NCBI GenBank assembly: GCA_027924645.1
Contig: BSBN01000213.1
Span: forward strand, 32,428,501-32,492,500
Direction: 5' to 3'
Source of the DNA: Cunninghamia lanceolata
Taxonomy: Eukaryota > Streptophyta > Pinopsida > Cupressales > Cupressaceae
Length of the DNA: 64,000 nt
This document shows, piece after piece, positions 47,360 through 60,200 of this stretch. Made by a program: the position numbers and the translations under genes. Every line of letters begins with the position of its first letter. Within the stretch, counting starts at the first letter, position 1. The notes beneath the pieces are model-generated. The model made no database searches, was not told where the DNA came from, and was given only the letters and a program-made list of their open reading frames with translations.

Positions 47360-50300
47360 TTGTCAAAGATGGATAGGAAGATAGAAGAGCTCAAGGTGAT
47401 TATTGGACAAATAGTTTCTAGCCAAGGTTCTAGAGATTCCAAACATAGGGAGCCACACAACAAGACTTGGGAAGAAGAGAAGTCTCCTAAGGGGAATGAT
47501 GCTTTTGGGTTGGAATTACATCAAATGATGGATCATCACTCAAGTAATTCTATGGCTAGGCATTTCACACCAAAGATGGATATGAGGAGGTCGAATGGTA
47601 AGGATCCAACCAATTGGCTTTGCCAAATGGAACAATTCTTTGATCTTCATCATGTTCCTTGTCAACAAAAGGTGGTAATGACTTCCTTATACCTAGATCC
47701 CAAGCAGTTCATTTGGTATCATTGGCTATGTGAAGAAAAGAAAAAGAAGGGATGTGTTGTCACATGGTCTATTTTCTAAGAGGAACTCAGTGCACCTTAT
47801 GGTGATAATCTTATGGATAGCTACTTTAGCCAGCATACCAAATTAAAGCAAACATGTGCAATCAAGGATTGTATTCATCAATTCTAAACTTTGTCTTTAA
47901 GAGTGGAGAATATTGCAAGAGAAAATATGAAGGAATTATTCCTAGGGGGCTTAAAGGACCACATCAAATATAAGGTATACATGTTTCATCTAAATTTTGT
48001 GTCCCAATCTATGATTATGGCAAGGAAATTAGAGGAAAAGTTTGTGGCCAATAGAAGGCAAGGTTTTTTAAACATAAGAAATAGAAGCACTCCTACATAG
48101 TCACTTCCTCAGCATACTAGATTGACTCAACAACAATTGAAGAGAAGAGAGAAAAATGGTTATGTTTCAATTGTGATAGCTAATACAATCAGGATCATAA
48201 TTGTGTTGAATATAAATTATTCTACATTGAAGGCCCAAATGAGGAAGAAGTAACATTAGATGGCAGCAATGAGACATATGAGGAAAAATGGGATACTCAC
48301 CCAACCATCTACTGTCATGCACTTGTTAGATTCAACATTCCATAATCTCTTAAGGTGGTGGGTTTTCTGAAGAAAGAGAGAGTAACCATGTTGATAGACT
48401 CAAGAAGCACTCACAACTTTATCAACAAGTAGTTAGTTGCTCGTATAAATTGTTTTATATATCCAACCTCAAAATTTTAAGTGTTGATTATAGATGGGGG
48501 TACTATTAGCTCTCCTCTTCCTGATGATAGATCATTGAGTATGATCCGAAACGTCGAAGCAAAAACATACACAATTAAATCCAGAAGCACTCTCTTATTT
48601 CATGGACTGTGGAAAACTCATGCTTAAAATGCCACAACATTAAACTATCCATGAGAGATTATCATCATGATTGCCCAATGTTTGTTATCTCCATGGGTGT
48701 AATAGATATTGTTTTGGGAGTACAATGGATTACTACATTGGGACAATTGAGATGAACTTCCAAGAATTATTCATGCACTTTCATTGAAAGGGAAGGATAG
48801 CAGAACTGAGAGGGTTGCGTACAAAGTCTCCATAGAAGGTAAGCTCTCACCAAATGCAAAAGATTCTTAATAAGGGGGCGAATGGTTTTATGCACAAACT
48901 ATTTTCATTAGAAGCATATCAATCAAAGATTTCTACACCACTTGATCTACAAGTAGTTCTAGGTTAGTATTTAGTAGTTTTTGGAGAGATGTCTAAGGAA
49001 TTGCCTCTTAAAAACAATCATGATCACACTATTCAACTAGTACTAGGGAGTTAACCACCCAACATCAAGCCTTACAAGTACCCATATATATAGAAAAATG
49101 AGATTGAGAAGATGGTTCAAGAGATGCTAGAGACAAATATTATTGGACTTAGTGAGAGTGCCTACTCATCTCTCGTGGTGATGGTGTATAAGAAGGATGA
49201 AACTTGGCGCATGTGTCTAGACTATAGAGAGCTCAACAAGTACACCATCAAAGATAAGTTTCCTATTCTAGCCATTAATGATTTACAAGATGAATTGAAT
49301 AGAGCTATATTTTTTTACAAAACTTAATCTTAGAGCAAGTTATCACCAAAGTTGGATTAAGGAAGTAGATATTCCCAAGACAACATTTAAAACTCGTGAG
49401 GATCATTATGAGTTTCTAGTGATGCCATTGGTCTTACTAATACTCCATCTACATTTCAAAGTTTCATTAATTTTATTTTTAAGCCATTTTTGAGGAAGTT
49501 TGTATTAGGATTCTTGATGATATATTGATTTATAACAACACATGGGAAGAGCATTTGCACCATGTAGATCAAAAACTACAAGTTCCCAAACAACATCAAC
49601 TTAATGCCTAAACCTTCCAATGTACTTTTGGTCTCAAAGAGGAGTACTGGAGTCACATAGTGTCTCATGAAGGAGTAAAGGTTGATCCTAACATAATCAA
49701 GGCTATGATGGAGTGGCCTATTCCTAAGACCATTAAGAACTTGAGGGGTTTCCTAGGACTCACCAGATATTATAAAAGATTTGTGAAGAATTAAGGCTAC
49801 ATAGCAGCACCCCTCACAACTTTTTGAAGAAGGATGCTTTTCAATGGAACGAGTTAGGTAATACAACATTTGAGTGATTGGAGGCTGTGTACCTCTCTAG
49901 TTCTAGTAACTATAGACTTCACCAAGAATTTTACTATGAAGTGTGATGCTTTAGGAAATAGTATAGGAGCAATTCACATGTAGAAAGGTTGGTCAATTAC
50001 CTTTGAGAGTTGTCAATTTAAGGGTAAGAATAAACTCAAACCCATTTGTGAGAAGGAAATACTAGCTATTCTTAATGTAGTAAAATAGTGGAGGCCATAT
50101 TTGATGGGTAGACACTTCAAAGTTAAGACAAATCACAATAGCCTAAAATATTTTCAGGAGATTATCTTCTAAAAAGTAGTAAAAATGGGTCACTAAGATG
50201 TTAGATTTTGACTTTGAGATTGTTTATAAGAAAGGGAACAAGAATATTGTGGTTGATGCACTATCCAAGAAGGATGAGAAGAATGAGGCATTTTTGTGTG

Positions 50301-51735
50301 CCATTTCAGTATTACAAGTACATTAGGTTGAAGAAGCCAAAGCAACGTGGCAAAATGATGTTGCTACAAGGAATCTCATTCAATAGTTGCAAAATGATCC
50401 CAATAATTTAGATAAGTTTTGTTGGAAAGGAGACAATTTATTGTATAAAGGGAGATTGTACCTATGTAAGAATTCCACCCTTAAAAACAAGACTCTTGAA
50501 GAGCTCCATAGTTCTCTAGTCGAGGGTCATTCAAGATTTTTGAAGACATCAAATCACGAAGGATTTATTTTGGGAAGGGCTTAAATGTGATAAAAATTTG
50601 TGGCAGAATATTTGGTATTTCAAAAAAATAAAGGGGAAACAATTAAGACATCTAGTCTTTTACAACCCTTAGATATTCTTAGCTAATGGTGTGAAGAGGT
50701 CTCCATCGATTTCATCACATGCCTTCCAAGATCTAAAGGCAAGAGTGTCATCATGGCCGTGGACGATCATCTCACCAAATATGGCCATTTTATTGCATTA
50801 TCCCATCTTTTTACAACAAATATAGTGGCAAAAGCATTTATGTGAAATATACCAAAAAACATGGTATGCCCAAACTTATTGTCAATGATCATGATCCTAT
50901 CTTTACTAATAACTTTTAGACAAATTTATTCTCTTGTCTAGGTGCACAATTGGTTGGCAACTCTTCACACCATCCTTAGTCAGATGGGCAAATTGAGGTC
51001 ATAATTAAGTGCTTGGAAGGGTACCTAGGTTTCTTCACATCAGATAAACAATCTCAATGGGTGGATTGGCTACCACTAGCAAAATGACAGTTTAACACTT
51101 CATTTCATAGTTCTTAAAAAATGTCTCCATTTATTACATTATAAGAATAGCAATCCCCATCCATCACATCATCATTGAAGGTGAAATCAAGAGTTAAAGA
51201 TGTGGAAGACCACATGAATCATCAGCATAGGTACTTTCAGGACTCAAGGAGAGTTTGGCCATGACACAAAATAGAATGAAACAAGAAGCTAACCAACACC
51301 ATAGCGAAAAAAGTTTTGAAGTAGGTGATTGGGTTTTACTAAGATTACAACCTTATAAACAAATATTCCTAAAGCAACAAAGAAAGAATAATAAGTTGTC
51401 ACAAAAATATTATGGTCCATACCAGGTTTTACATAAGAGAGGGAGTGTAGCCCACAAGCTAGAGTTACCTCCAACAACAAAGATATATCCAAAATTTCAA
51501 GTTTCCTATTTAAATAAGGTGATAGACAGTATTATCAAAGCTAGATGAAGAAAAAAGAATCATCTTGGATCTAGAGTTAATTCTCCAAACACACACAAAG
51601 AAATTGAGGTCTAGGACAATCACCAAGTTTCTCATTTAGTGGAAGAATTTGCTGATTGGAGATGCCACATGGGAAGATGAAGATTGTGCAAAAGCATCCA
51701 CAATTGATCAACATTGAGGACAATGCTTCTCTGAA
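47360..51735 (+). pseudogene. Gypsy gag-pol with chromodomain, decayed
   Basis: Gag starts near 47360 (MSKMDRKIEELK) with a recognisable retrotransposon-gag segment (NWLCQMEQFF, about 47615). A broken CCHC knuckle (CFNC..DHNC) lies near 48155-48195 and a protease motif DSRSTHNFI near 48400. Reverse transcriptase includes MCLDYRELNKYTIKDKFPI (49210-49266) and LDDILIY (49513-49533). RNase H spans about 49905-50160. The integrase core covers about 50690-51130, with NDHDPIF where D-x-D is expected, and its GPY/F module (KYYGPYQVL) lies near 51400. The frame then ends in a chromodomain-like LLIGDATWEDE near 51648-51680. Chromodomains steer integration toward particular chromatin. Multiple stops and shifts make it non-functional. 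Confidence 0.9.
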
Positions 51736-51744
51736 GATGGGGTA

Positions 51745-52057
51745 TGCTATGCCCTTAATCCTATATTGTGCATAAGGTTATTAGGAGTTCACTTGCGGCT
51801 ACCTTAACTCTGAATTAAATTATATGATCAATCATTATATTCTTATTTATATATTTAGGTCAGCCTAGGTGTTATATTTTGATATCTAAATCAACCTAGG
51901 TGATATCCAAGGCATAAATAGGGTATATATAGTGTTATTTGATCATCATATCGTGAATTATGTTTGAGGTTTGCACACTCTAAGTGACTTAATATTCTCA
52001 AGTATTTGCAACATATTTCTTATTATATTCTTCTCTTATACAATTTGTTTCATTACA
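51745..52057 (+). repeat. 3' LTR of gypsy element
   Basis: A 313-bp repeat, somewhat shorter than the 5' copy because of small deletions. The chromodomain remnant ends immediately before it. Confidence 0.9.
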
Positions 52058-52062
52058 TATTT

Positions 52063-52375
52063 ATTGTGGTTCTATTACCAATGCATTCATAATATAGGGC
52101 ATTTAGTGGTGGCACTCACAAAGAATAATCTTAGATATTATTTTCTTGAGTGTATACAAGTATCTTTTTAGGTTTGGTGATTTGTTCCATAGGGTGGCAT
52201 GTATCGTATGAAAAAATACCGTACCAAAGGATTTATGCAACATTCGTTCACTATTGATGAAGAATTGTTTAACTTGCTCATTCCATAATTTTCTCATGGG
52301 CAAACTTAGACCTAATCTCTAATATATTAAGATAATTTCAGCTACACATCTTTGTGGCCATTGCTTTGAAGTATT
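52063..52375. other. Short stretch between gypsy and hAT, nothing seen
   Basis: About 310 bp of AT-rich DNA with no recognised feature. It is the old target DNA between two independent insertions. Confidence 0.6.
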
Positions 52376-52383
52376 ATATGTAT

Positions 52384-52399
52384 CAAAGTTGGAAAACTC
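52384..52399. repeat. Left terminal inverted repeat of hAT
   Basis: CAAAGTTGGAAAACTC, the outermost bases next to the 8-bp duplication, paired with 55763-55778. Confidence 0.9.
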
Positions 52400-52728
52400 A
52401 GACTCGGCATGGACTCGGTAGCCCAAAATAGGACTCAGACTCGAGACTCGGCATAGACTCGGGAAAAATCTCAACTAGGACTCAACAAAAGAAAATGTAG
52501 TTAAAAAAAAAAATTAATGCATTTAGAGAATATAAGAGCCTAATTTGATTATCAATTTGTCATAATTCAAAGATTAAAAGTCATATGATCATCAAACACT
52601 CAATAATTGAAATTTCATCATTCATACTCATAGTTTCAAACTTTCAAAATGTATAACATCATAAGTTTATAAATGTTTACATATAATCATATATCAAAAT
52701 GAGGAAAACATTAACAACCAAATATGAT

Positions 52729-55276
52729 CTATAACATCTTCCTCTTTCCCCTCCTAATGAAAGTCAATTTTGAAGGCCTAGAACTAGTAAGTGCTGCTAC
52801 AATATCCAAATGAGGAGATTGAGGACTAGGAGTGGTTTCTTGAGCTTCAAAAGTGTATTCATCCTCTACCATTGCTTCCAATCCTGTTACTACTTCCTCT
52901 TCTTCTGCTGCTCTCTCCAATTCAGCAAGATCCTCATCGGTAAGGAAGACACCAACATCATCATTTTGTTCATCAATAGTCCATTCACCATATGGATCAA
53001 TATCATCCAAGTCGATGGACTCATGTGAAACACCCTCCACCTTTCTAGTTCGAAGGCGAAGGTTGTACCGAACGCAAACTAAATCATTTAGGCGCTGCTG
53101 GGTCACCCTGTTTCTCTTCTTTGTGTGAATGTTCTCAAATAAACTCCAATTAGGTTCACACCTAGAAGCACTACATGCCTACGACAAAACACAGATGGCT
53201 AGCTTTTAAAGATTTGGCGTGCTAGCACCATAGTTCTCCCACCATAAATCTACAAAAACACATTTAAAAAATATAAGTATTAAGAATAAAGTAAAAAATG
53301 TAAGAATCAAGTTTCTAATTTCATCTTGTAGTATAATATTGAACAATTTTTTTTTACTTGGTTGTTGTTTTCCTCTCCTTTCAATTGCTTGTTGTGAGGA
53401 AAAGAGTCTCCCCTCTGCACCCTTGTAGACCTTGAATAGATAAAATTTAAAAATAAAATTTAATCAATATAGAAAATTCTTAGATAGTCAACAATGAACA
53501 TTGCAAATTCATAAATAAGATGTAAAAAATCTCACCTCCAACTCATTAAGCACCTTGTCTCTCATCTCATGATCAGGCACCATCCTATCGATGCATCCGA
53601 CAACACCTGCCATGACCTCCTCATCAACCTTAAATGTGTTCGAGAAGTAAAACTTTGGGTTCAAGAAGTAGGCAAAGGCATGTATCGATTGGTGGAGTTG
53701 GTTTGTCCATCTCCGATCAATCATGCGACAAATGATTTCATATTTTCTTTTGTTGCTGCCATAGTAATGTGAAATAACCTCTTTGGCCCTATCCATGGCC
53801 TCATATATGAAACCCATTGGCATGCCCTCTCCATCCACCATACGAAGAACCCTCACCAAAGGTTCTATCACCTAAAAAAATCAAAACAAATGTTAAATTA
53901 TTACAAAATTAACCCCTAAAAAATAGCAAATAGATTATCATGTATAAAGTTTATTTTTGTGTTTGTTTCTTACCCCAATCAACTCCTCTACATTTTTGAT
54001 GAATTTCTGATAAAAAACTATGCTTACAATCCTCTTCCCTTTAGGTTTAGTGGCAAATGGGGACTACTTCCAATCATCGAACACAAACATTTGCATGAGA
54101 TGAGCATTGGCACCAAGAATGCTTTGCAATGTGAGGAAGTGGCTAGCAAATCGTGTCACTCTTGGTCACATAAGGTCCTTGCCATTTGGGATCTCCTCAT
54201 CAAGGAAAGCACCCAAGTATGGTTGTAGATAAATTTTGTAACATTTTTGACCCATCCAATCTTCCCAATGTCCTCTAGCAACAAGTCCAAGCAATGTGCA
54301 ACACAAGGAGACCATGCAATTGTGGGATGCGTCTCCATAAGTAGTCTACTTGCAACTACATATGCAATTGCACTGTCCGTGATAATTTGGACAACATTAT
54401 CAACACCAACCTCCTAGATCACCCCATCTAATAAATTGCATAAAGTCAACATTTTTTACTTCATTGGAGGCATCTATTGACTTTAGGAACACCAATCCAC
54501 CATTAGAGGCCACTAAAAAGTTTAGGAGAGTCCTATTCTGTCCATCTGTCCACCCATCAGATAAAATCCTACAGTCTTTTCTTCGCCAAAATTTCTTTTG
54601 CTCATCAACCACAAGCTGTGTATTCTTTACGATTTCCTCTAGCAATGGCCCACTCAAATCTTTAGTTGTTGGGGTCTTAAACCCCTTACCTACAACTATA
54701 AGGGCATTCACGAAACCTTCCCAATATGGGCTTCTCGCCACATTGAAAAGTAAATTATTGTAGTACAAAAAGTTTGCTACTGCCATCCTAGCTTCATGAT
54801 GCTTTTCCTTATTCCAACTGGTACCTTCAAGTGAAGGTTATGCTCCTAGAACATTGCATGGAATAAAGAAATTTGGTCCTGATGAAGGACCTTGGCTAGC
54901 ACTAGTAGCAGGAGTAGAGAAAGAAGCCTCAGGACTCTCACCAAAAGATGAATGTGGCTGACAGATGCTTGGACTTGGGGTAGAAGTGGATCCACTCATC
55001 GTTGCTGCAAGTGCATTCTTTGTTTTTTGTCTTTCATCTTTTTTCAACTCATACTTAGCAAGAAGGGTCTTCATCTCTCTAATAATCTCAAGAGTCGAGC
55101 TTGGGCATACTTCCACATTTTGCCCAGGTATTCTTGCAAGGTGGTATTTTAATCTGTTTATTCCTCCTGTCATCCATTTCTTGCATTCAGTACATGTCAC
55201 CTCACCTTTTTATTTCCTGGCATCCCATACTTCCATGCAGGTCTTTTCTCGATCCCCTTGGGTTTGAAGATGACAT
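52729..55276 (-). pseudogene. hAT transposase, BED-DUF659-dimerisation type
   Basis: A cut-and-paste transposase remnant. A possible start is ATG at 55276. A BED zinc finger lies at about 55120-55225 (CTECKKWMTGGINRLKYH), entered through a frameshift in an A-run. The DUF659 part follows with the conserved SDGWTD (about 54550) and ITDSAIAYV (about 54380), which keep the expected catalytic Asp positions. The CxxH motif PCVAHCLDL is at about 54280-54305. The hAT dimerisation region (CSASRCEPNWSLFE..H) is at about 53120-53185, with an acidic tail to 52729. Two introns with GT-AG borders can be placed at 53872-53973 and 53250-53535. Several stops (some TAA or TAG for Gln) disable it. Confidence 0.9.
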
Positions 55277-55762
55277 TGCTGTTTCAAGTTCAACATGAAA
55301 AAAAAATCAGTAAGGGTTTGGTAAAAAATAACAAATAAATGAGATTCAAACATTTGCAAAAAAATAGAATGCAAAACTAAGCTAGAAATAGTAGGAATTA
55401 GGTTATTAAGGGAAATAGAAAAAAAATTGGCAACATTTCCACTTATTTTTCTTTATTTTTCTGATTTTTAATTGAAGGAAAACAAAGAAAAAAGATAAGT
55501 TAAATCACTCACTTGGCTCTATGATGATCTCTTTAGCTCGTCTTCTCGGCTTCTTCAAACCTCACTTCAAATGTAAACCTATTTTTGCAAAGTGTAGTTG
55601 TGAAATGAGCCAAAAAAGCAAAAAAATCAGGGTTTTATCTTTTTTTTAACGCCCCAGTTGCCAGCCCGAGTCCCGTCCAGGGACTCGCCTGGACTCGGCT
55701 CACGATTCCATGCCAAGTCGACTTGGCGAGCTCAAGGACTCATGAGTCGTGGCAAGTCCCAA

Positions 55763-55778
55763 GAGTCTCCCAACTTTG
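55763..55778. repeat. Right terminal inverted repeat of hAT
   Basis: gagtctcccaactttg on the + strand, the inverse of the left end with two mismatches. Confidence 0.9.
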
Positions 55779-55786
55779 ATATGTAT

Positions 55787-56174
55787 CAAAATTCTCTTAT
55801 CAATACATCAGTTCAAACCAATTCTTCTTCATCTAGATTGGATAGGGGCATTAATGAATTGGGTGATTAGGGGATTACTAACACACACATACAACAATTC
55901 GTATCTTAAACAATTCTCGATACAATCAATGTAGTAATAACTAATCTAAACAATTTCACTTCAACACAAACGTTATTTTATCTTCACATGATCAATCTGA
56001 CCACAACACTTGTTCTCAAGCTACATGACTTGGGCCCTTCAATCTACAATCTGAATGGAGAACAATTACATTCATACAAATAATATCAATAGTGAACATA
56101 AACTTTGATACACAAGCTGAAAAAACTCAATACAGTCGCATGTGCTAAATTATAACAATTACAAGTTTGACTTG
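55787..56174. other. Short stretch between hAT and copia, nothing seen
   Basis: About 390 bp of AT-rich DNA with no recognised feature. Its right edge is the insertion site of the next element. Confidence 0.6.
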
Positions 56175-56179
56175 AGAGC

Positions 56180-56655
56180 TGTTAGTTTTATGATCAGATG
56201 TAATGCACAGAAAATTAATTTAAAATCAACACAAGGACACAACAGATATCCTGGGAAAACCCTCCTCTTGAGGGAGAAAAACCCAGTCAATAATATTCCT
56301 TATATTATTGAATTACAAAGAATGTCTCTTCTACAATAGAGGCCAATATGAGGGCCAAGTAAAGCACCACAATCTGATGCAATTACAGAAACACAATGGT
56401 GTAATTTGCTGATGATAAACCTAGCCTTCCATGATATCAATCTGCACTTGGTGAAGAACTCGCACTTGAATATTCGAACTTGAGAATGAACAATGAATGA
56501 ATGGATACTTAAATGAGTTACAATCAATGAGTATATATACCATGTGAAGGAAGAGACGTGACTCTTCAAGAACATGTCGGCCTTATTTCAAGAGACATGC
56601 CAATTAGTTTATCTAATCATCTGGAAGGAGACACTCGACGCTGCTATCAATAACA
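56180..56655 (-). repeat. 3' LTR of young copia
   Basis: 476 bp, tgttagtttt to caataaca on the + strand. TATATATA at 56532-56539. The paired box aaaaccctcctcttgaggga lies near 56255-56275. Confidence 0.95.
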
Positions 56656-56668
56656 CTCCCTCTCAGCT
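56656..56668 (-). other. Polypurine tract of young copia
   Basis: ctccctctcagct on the + strand, i.e. AGCTGAGAGGGAG directly before the 3' LTR on the coding strand. Confidence 0.8.
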
Positions 56669-56908
56669 AGGGAGGATACTTCCAGCTGCACAAGACATGT
56701 CACCTCATCGTGATGTCTACCGCAATGGCTACACCCATATGTGAAAAGAAAGATACCACCTCTTTGTGATATCAGCTATCACCTCAATATGATATCAACC
56801 ATAATGGTTACTCCCATGGATGATAAATGTGCACTAGTGCTCATCACTAAATGTGATGTCATCACCTCATTGTGACATTCACCATGGCTACTCCCAGAGG
56901 GTGGAATC
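56669..56908 (-). repeat. Degenerate cacctca-tgtgat repeats
   Basis: Between the purine tract and the 46-bp array the + strand repeats variants of cacctcat(c/t)gtgat(g)tc and aatggctac(a/t)ccca several times (near 56700, 56757, 56781 and 56866). This is an older, looser repeat field continuing the array. No coding frame is evident. Confidence 0.6.
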
Positions 56909-57228
56909 AAGGGATTTCACCTCGAACTTCTCTCACAGAGAAGAATTCATTCTCAAGGGATTTCACCTCGAACTTCTCTCACAGAGAAGAACTCATTCTC
57001 AAGGGATTTCACCTCGAACTTCTCTCACAGAGAATAACTCATTATCAAGGGATTTCACCTTAAACTTCTCTCACAGAGAAGAACTCATTCTCAAGGGATT
57101 TCACATCAAACTTCTCTCACAGAGAAGAACTCATTCTCAAGGGATTTCACCTTGAACTTCTCTCACAGAGAAGAACTCATTATCAAGGGATTTCACCTCG
57201 AACTTCTCACAGAGAAGAACTCATTATA
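56909..57228 (-). repeat. Seven 46-bp tandem repeats with hairpin
   Basis: Units start exactly every 46 bp (56909, 56955, 57001, 57047, 57093, 57139 and 57185); the last lacks 2 bp. Each contains cttctct-cac-agagaag, a perfect 7-bp stem with a 3-base loop. The array ends within a few bases of the polyprotein stop, so in the element's RNA it forms the start of the 3' untranslated region. Open frames across it on the + strand are repeat artefacts. Confidence 0.96.
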
Positions 57229-57233
57229 GAGGA

Positions 57234-60200
57234 TCACTGATACTGAGACTCTTTCTCAGTTAAGGCTGTATTCTCCACTATACCAAGCTTATCTCGAAAG
57301 TACACAAACTTTAACCTGGAGAGAGGCTTGGTGAGAATGTCTGCCGTCTGCTCATCAGTGCTGATATACCTCAACTCTATAGCTTTCCTCAATACCATAT
57401 CTCTGATATAATGGTATTTGATCTCAACATGCTTGGTTCTGTCGTGAAACACTGGATTGACAGAAAGCTTCACACAGCTCTGGTTATCACAATGAATGAT
57501 AGTAGGCTCCATTGATTGTCCAAACAATCCTACAAGGAGCTTACGAAGCCATACTACTTCCCGAGCTGCCATACAAGATGCAATATACTCTGCCTCTGTT
57601 GTACTCAATGCTACAGATGACTGCTTCCTGCTGCACTAGGAAATCATAGCAGATCCCAAACTGAAGCAACATCCAGAGGTGCTCTTCCAATCAGTGACAC
57701 ACCTTGCGCAATCAGAATCAATATATCCATGCAGCTTCAAGTCTACACCAAAAGAATATCTCAAGCCATACCCAACTGTACCACGCAAGTATCTTAGGAT
57801 ATGCTTCACTACAACTAGATGTATTTGCCTTGGTTCACACATGAACTGACTAAGTGCACTCACCGCATAGCAAATATCTGGTCTAGTATTAACTAGATAC
57901 ATCAATGATCCAATCAATTGTCTGTACATGCTAGGATCCACCAAATCTGAACTAGTTGTAGCCTCTTTTAACTTCAACAAATTTGTCTCCATCGGTGTAG
58001 ACATCGGTTTGCAATCCATCATACCAAATCTCTTCAAGATGTCAATAGTATACTTCCCTTGACTTAGAATGATCTCATCTAGTTTCTGCCATACTTCTAA
58101 ACCAAGGAAGTAATGTAAGAGACCAAGATCCTTCATTTCAAATTCCAAAGCTAACTCCTTACATTTGAAAATGAGGTGATCTTCTCCAGTAATAAGTAGA
58201 TCATCAACATAGAGAACCAAGATTAATGCTTCGCCATCAATACCTTGAAGTATAGGTTTGAATCAACATCATTCTTGGAGAAACCCAAGCTCATCAAGTA
58301 TCGATCAATTCTTTCGTACCAAGCACGAGGAGTCTGCTTAAGGCCATACAAAGCCTTCTTCAATTTGCAAACATGAGACTCCTTCCCATGAACCTCAAAG
58401 CCATCAGGTTGCTCAATATATACCTCTTCCTCGATTACACCATTTAGAAATGTTGTCTTCACACCCATTTGGTGTATTTTCCATCCTTTAAATGTTGCAA
58501 TAGCAATGATGGTTTTGACGGATGTATAATGAGCAACTGGAGCAAAGGTTTCCTCATAATCTACTCCCTCTTTCTGAGAGAATCCTCTAGCCACGAACAT
58601 AGCCTTGTACTTCTCAATGCTTCCATCAACCGCATGCTTGATCTTGAAGAGCCACTTAGAAGAAACAATAGATTTTCCTTTAGGTCTAGGTACGATATCC
58701 CAAACATCATTCTTGAGGATGGATTGATACTCTTCAACCATAGCATCTCTCCATTCTTGCTGACTAGTAGCTTCCTCAACACTAGAAGGCTCAGACTCAA
58801 TAATTTGACTCATTAATAACACATAATCTGAGAACTTATGAGGTCTCTTGCTTTCTCTAAGAGATCTTCGGGGAGCTGCATATTTTCCTGCCTCTTGCAT
58901 GGTTTCTCGAGTCCACATAGGCCTTTTTTGTACTACAACAATATCACTAGATCCATCAGTTGGTTCCAAAGGCTCAACTGGATCATCATCTTCTTTTGAA
59001 TCAGAAGCCTCCCTCTAAATCTCAGGAGTATGGTCAACTTCCATATCCTGAGTAAACTCTTGGTCTTCATTATCTATCTCCATATGAATGCTCTTAGATC
59101 TTTTGAATGCAACATCCTCTTCAAATGTAACATCCCTGCTGATCTCAATCAACTTCTGACCTGGAATGTAAATTCTATAGGCTTTTGAAGTCTCACTATA
59201 GTCTACAAATATTCCCTTCTTGCCAAATGGATCCAACTTTGTCCTTTTATCTTTTGGTATATGAACATACACTGGACAACCAAAGATCCTCAAATGACTT
59301 ACTTTCAACTTCACCCCTGTGAATGCTTCTTCGAGAGTCATGTTCTCTAAAATGCGGTGAGGGCTTCTATTCTGAACATAAGCAGCTGTCCTAGATGCTT
59401 CAACCCAAAGGAAGGTTTACAGATCTTGGTCATGAATCATAGCTTTGACGGCTTCTACAATAGATCTGTTCTTCCTTTCTGCAACACCATTCTGTTGAGG
59501 GTTGTAAGGGACACAGAACTCCCTCTTAATCCCTGCTTCAATGCAAAAGTTACGGAATCCTTCAGAGGTGTACTCCCCTCCATTGCTGGATCTCAGAACT
59601 TTGATCCTCTTCCTAGATAAGTTCTCTACCTGAGCTTTAAACTTTTTTTTTGAACCTCTCAAGTACTTCTTTAGATTTCAAGAAATAAATCCAAGTCTTT
59701 CTAGAGTGGTCATCAATAAAGTCAATGTAATACAAGAAACAACTCAAAGAAGCAATATACATTGGACCACATAAATCAGAATGAATGAGATCTAGAATAC
59801 ATTTAGATCTACTTTCTCTACTATGAAATGGACTTTTAGTATTCTTACCCACGGCACAACCTTTGCAGGTACCTTCATGCTCCTGGTTGAATTTCGGAAG
59901 ACCCATGACCATCTTCTCCATGATAGGTAGAGCTCGAAAGTGTAGGTGAGCCAATCTTCGATGCCAAAGATCACACAAGCTTGAAGAATCATGTACTAAT
60001 ACCTGAAGTGGACGAGTGATTAGCCTATTGAGGCTCTCATGTCTAACTCCAATTACTCGAGCAATTTTGAAGTTGGAATTCTTCATCCACACAAGAACTT
60101 TGCCTTCGGAGAAGGCAACTTGGTATCCCTTGTCTTCCAAGGCTGAAATGGAAACCAAATTTCGTTTGATGCCTGGAACATAAAGAACATCACTTAACTT

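Larger units (their letters stand above)
46498..52057 (+). mobile_element. Ty3/gypsy chromovirus-type element, decayed
   Basis: The 5' LTR 46498-46834 and 3' LTR 51745-52057 both start as forms of tgttatgccc and end cattaca, with perfect TATTT duplications outside (46493-46497 and 52058-52062). Between them lie gag, protease, reverse transcriptase, RNase H, integrase and a chromodomain remnant, the Ty3/gypsy chromovirus order. Stops and frameshifts occur throughout, and no good primer-binding site was recognised after the 5' LTR. It is old. Confidence 0.93.
52384..55778 (-). mobile_element. hAT-superfamily DNA transposon, decayed
   Basis: The ends carry inverted repeats, CAAAGTTGGAAAACTC at the left and CAAAGTTGGGAGACTC read inward from the right (14 of 16 match). 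Perfect 8-bp duplications ATATGTAT flank them (52376-52383 and 55779-55786), the size hAT elements make. Sub-terminal regions are dense in gactcgg / ccgagtc words, likely transposase-binding repeats. The minus strand encodes a BED finger, DUF659-type transposase and hAT dimerisation region. Stops and frameshifts indicate it is inactive. Confidence 0.95.

Noticed and set aside
56853..57155. Two overlapping + strand frames (100 and 63 aa) with a repeated GISP-type motif
   Set aside because: They run through the 46-bp tandem array; the regular peptide is a by-product of the DNA repeat and lies antisense to the copia element.
56909..57228. CRISPR-like regular repeat spacing
   Set aside because: Units are directly contiguous with no unique spacers, in plant nuclear DNA inside a retrotransposon.
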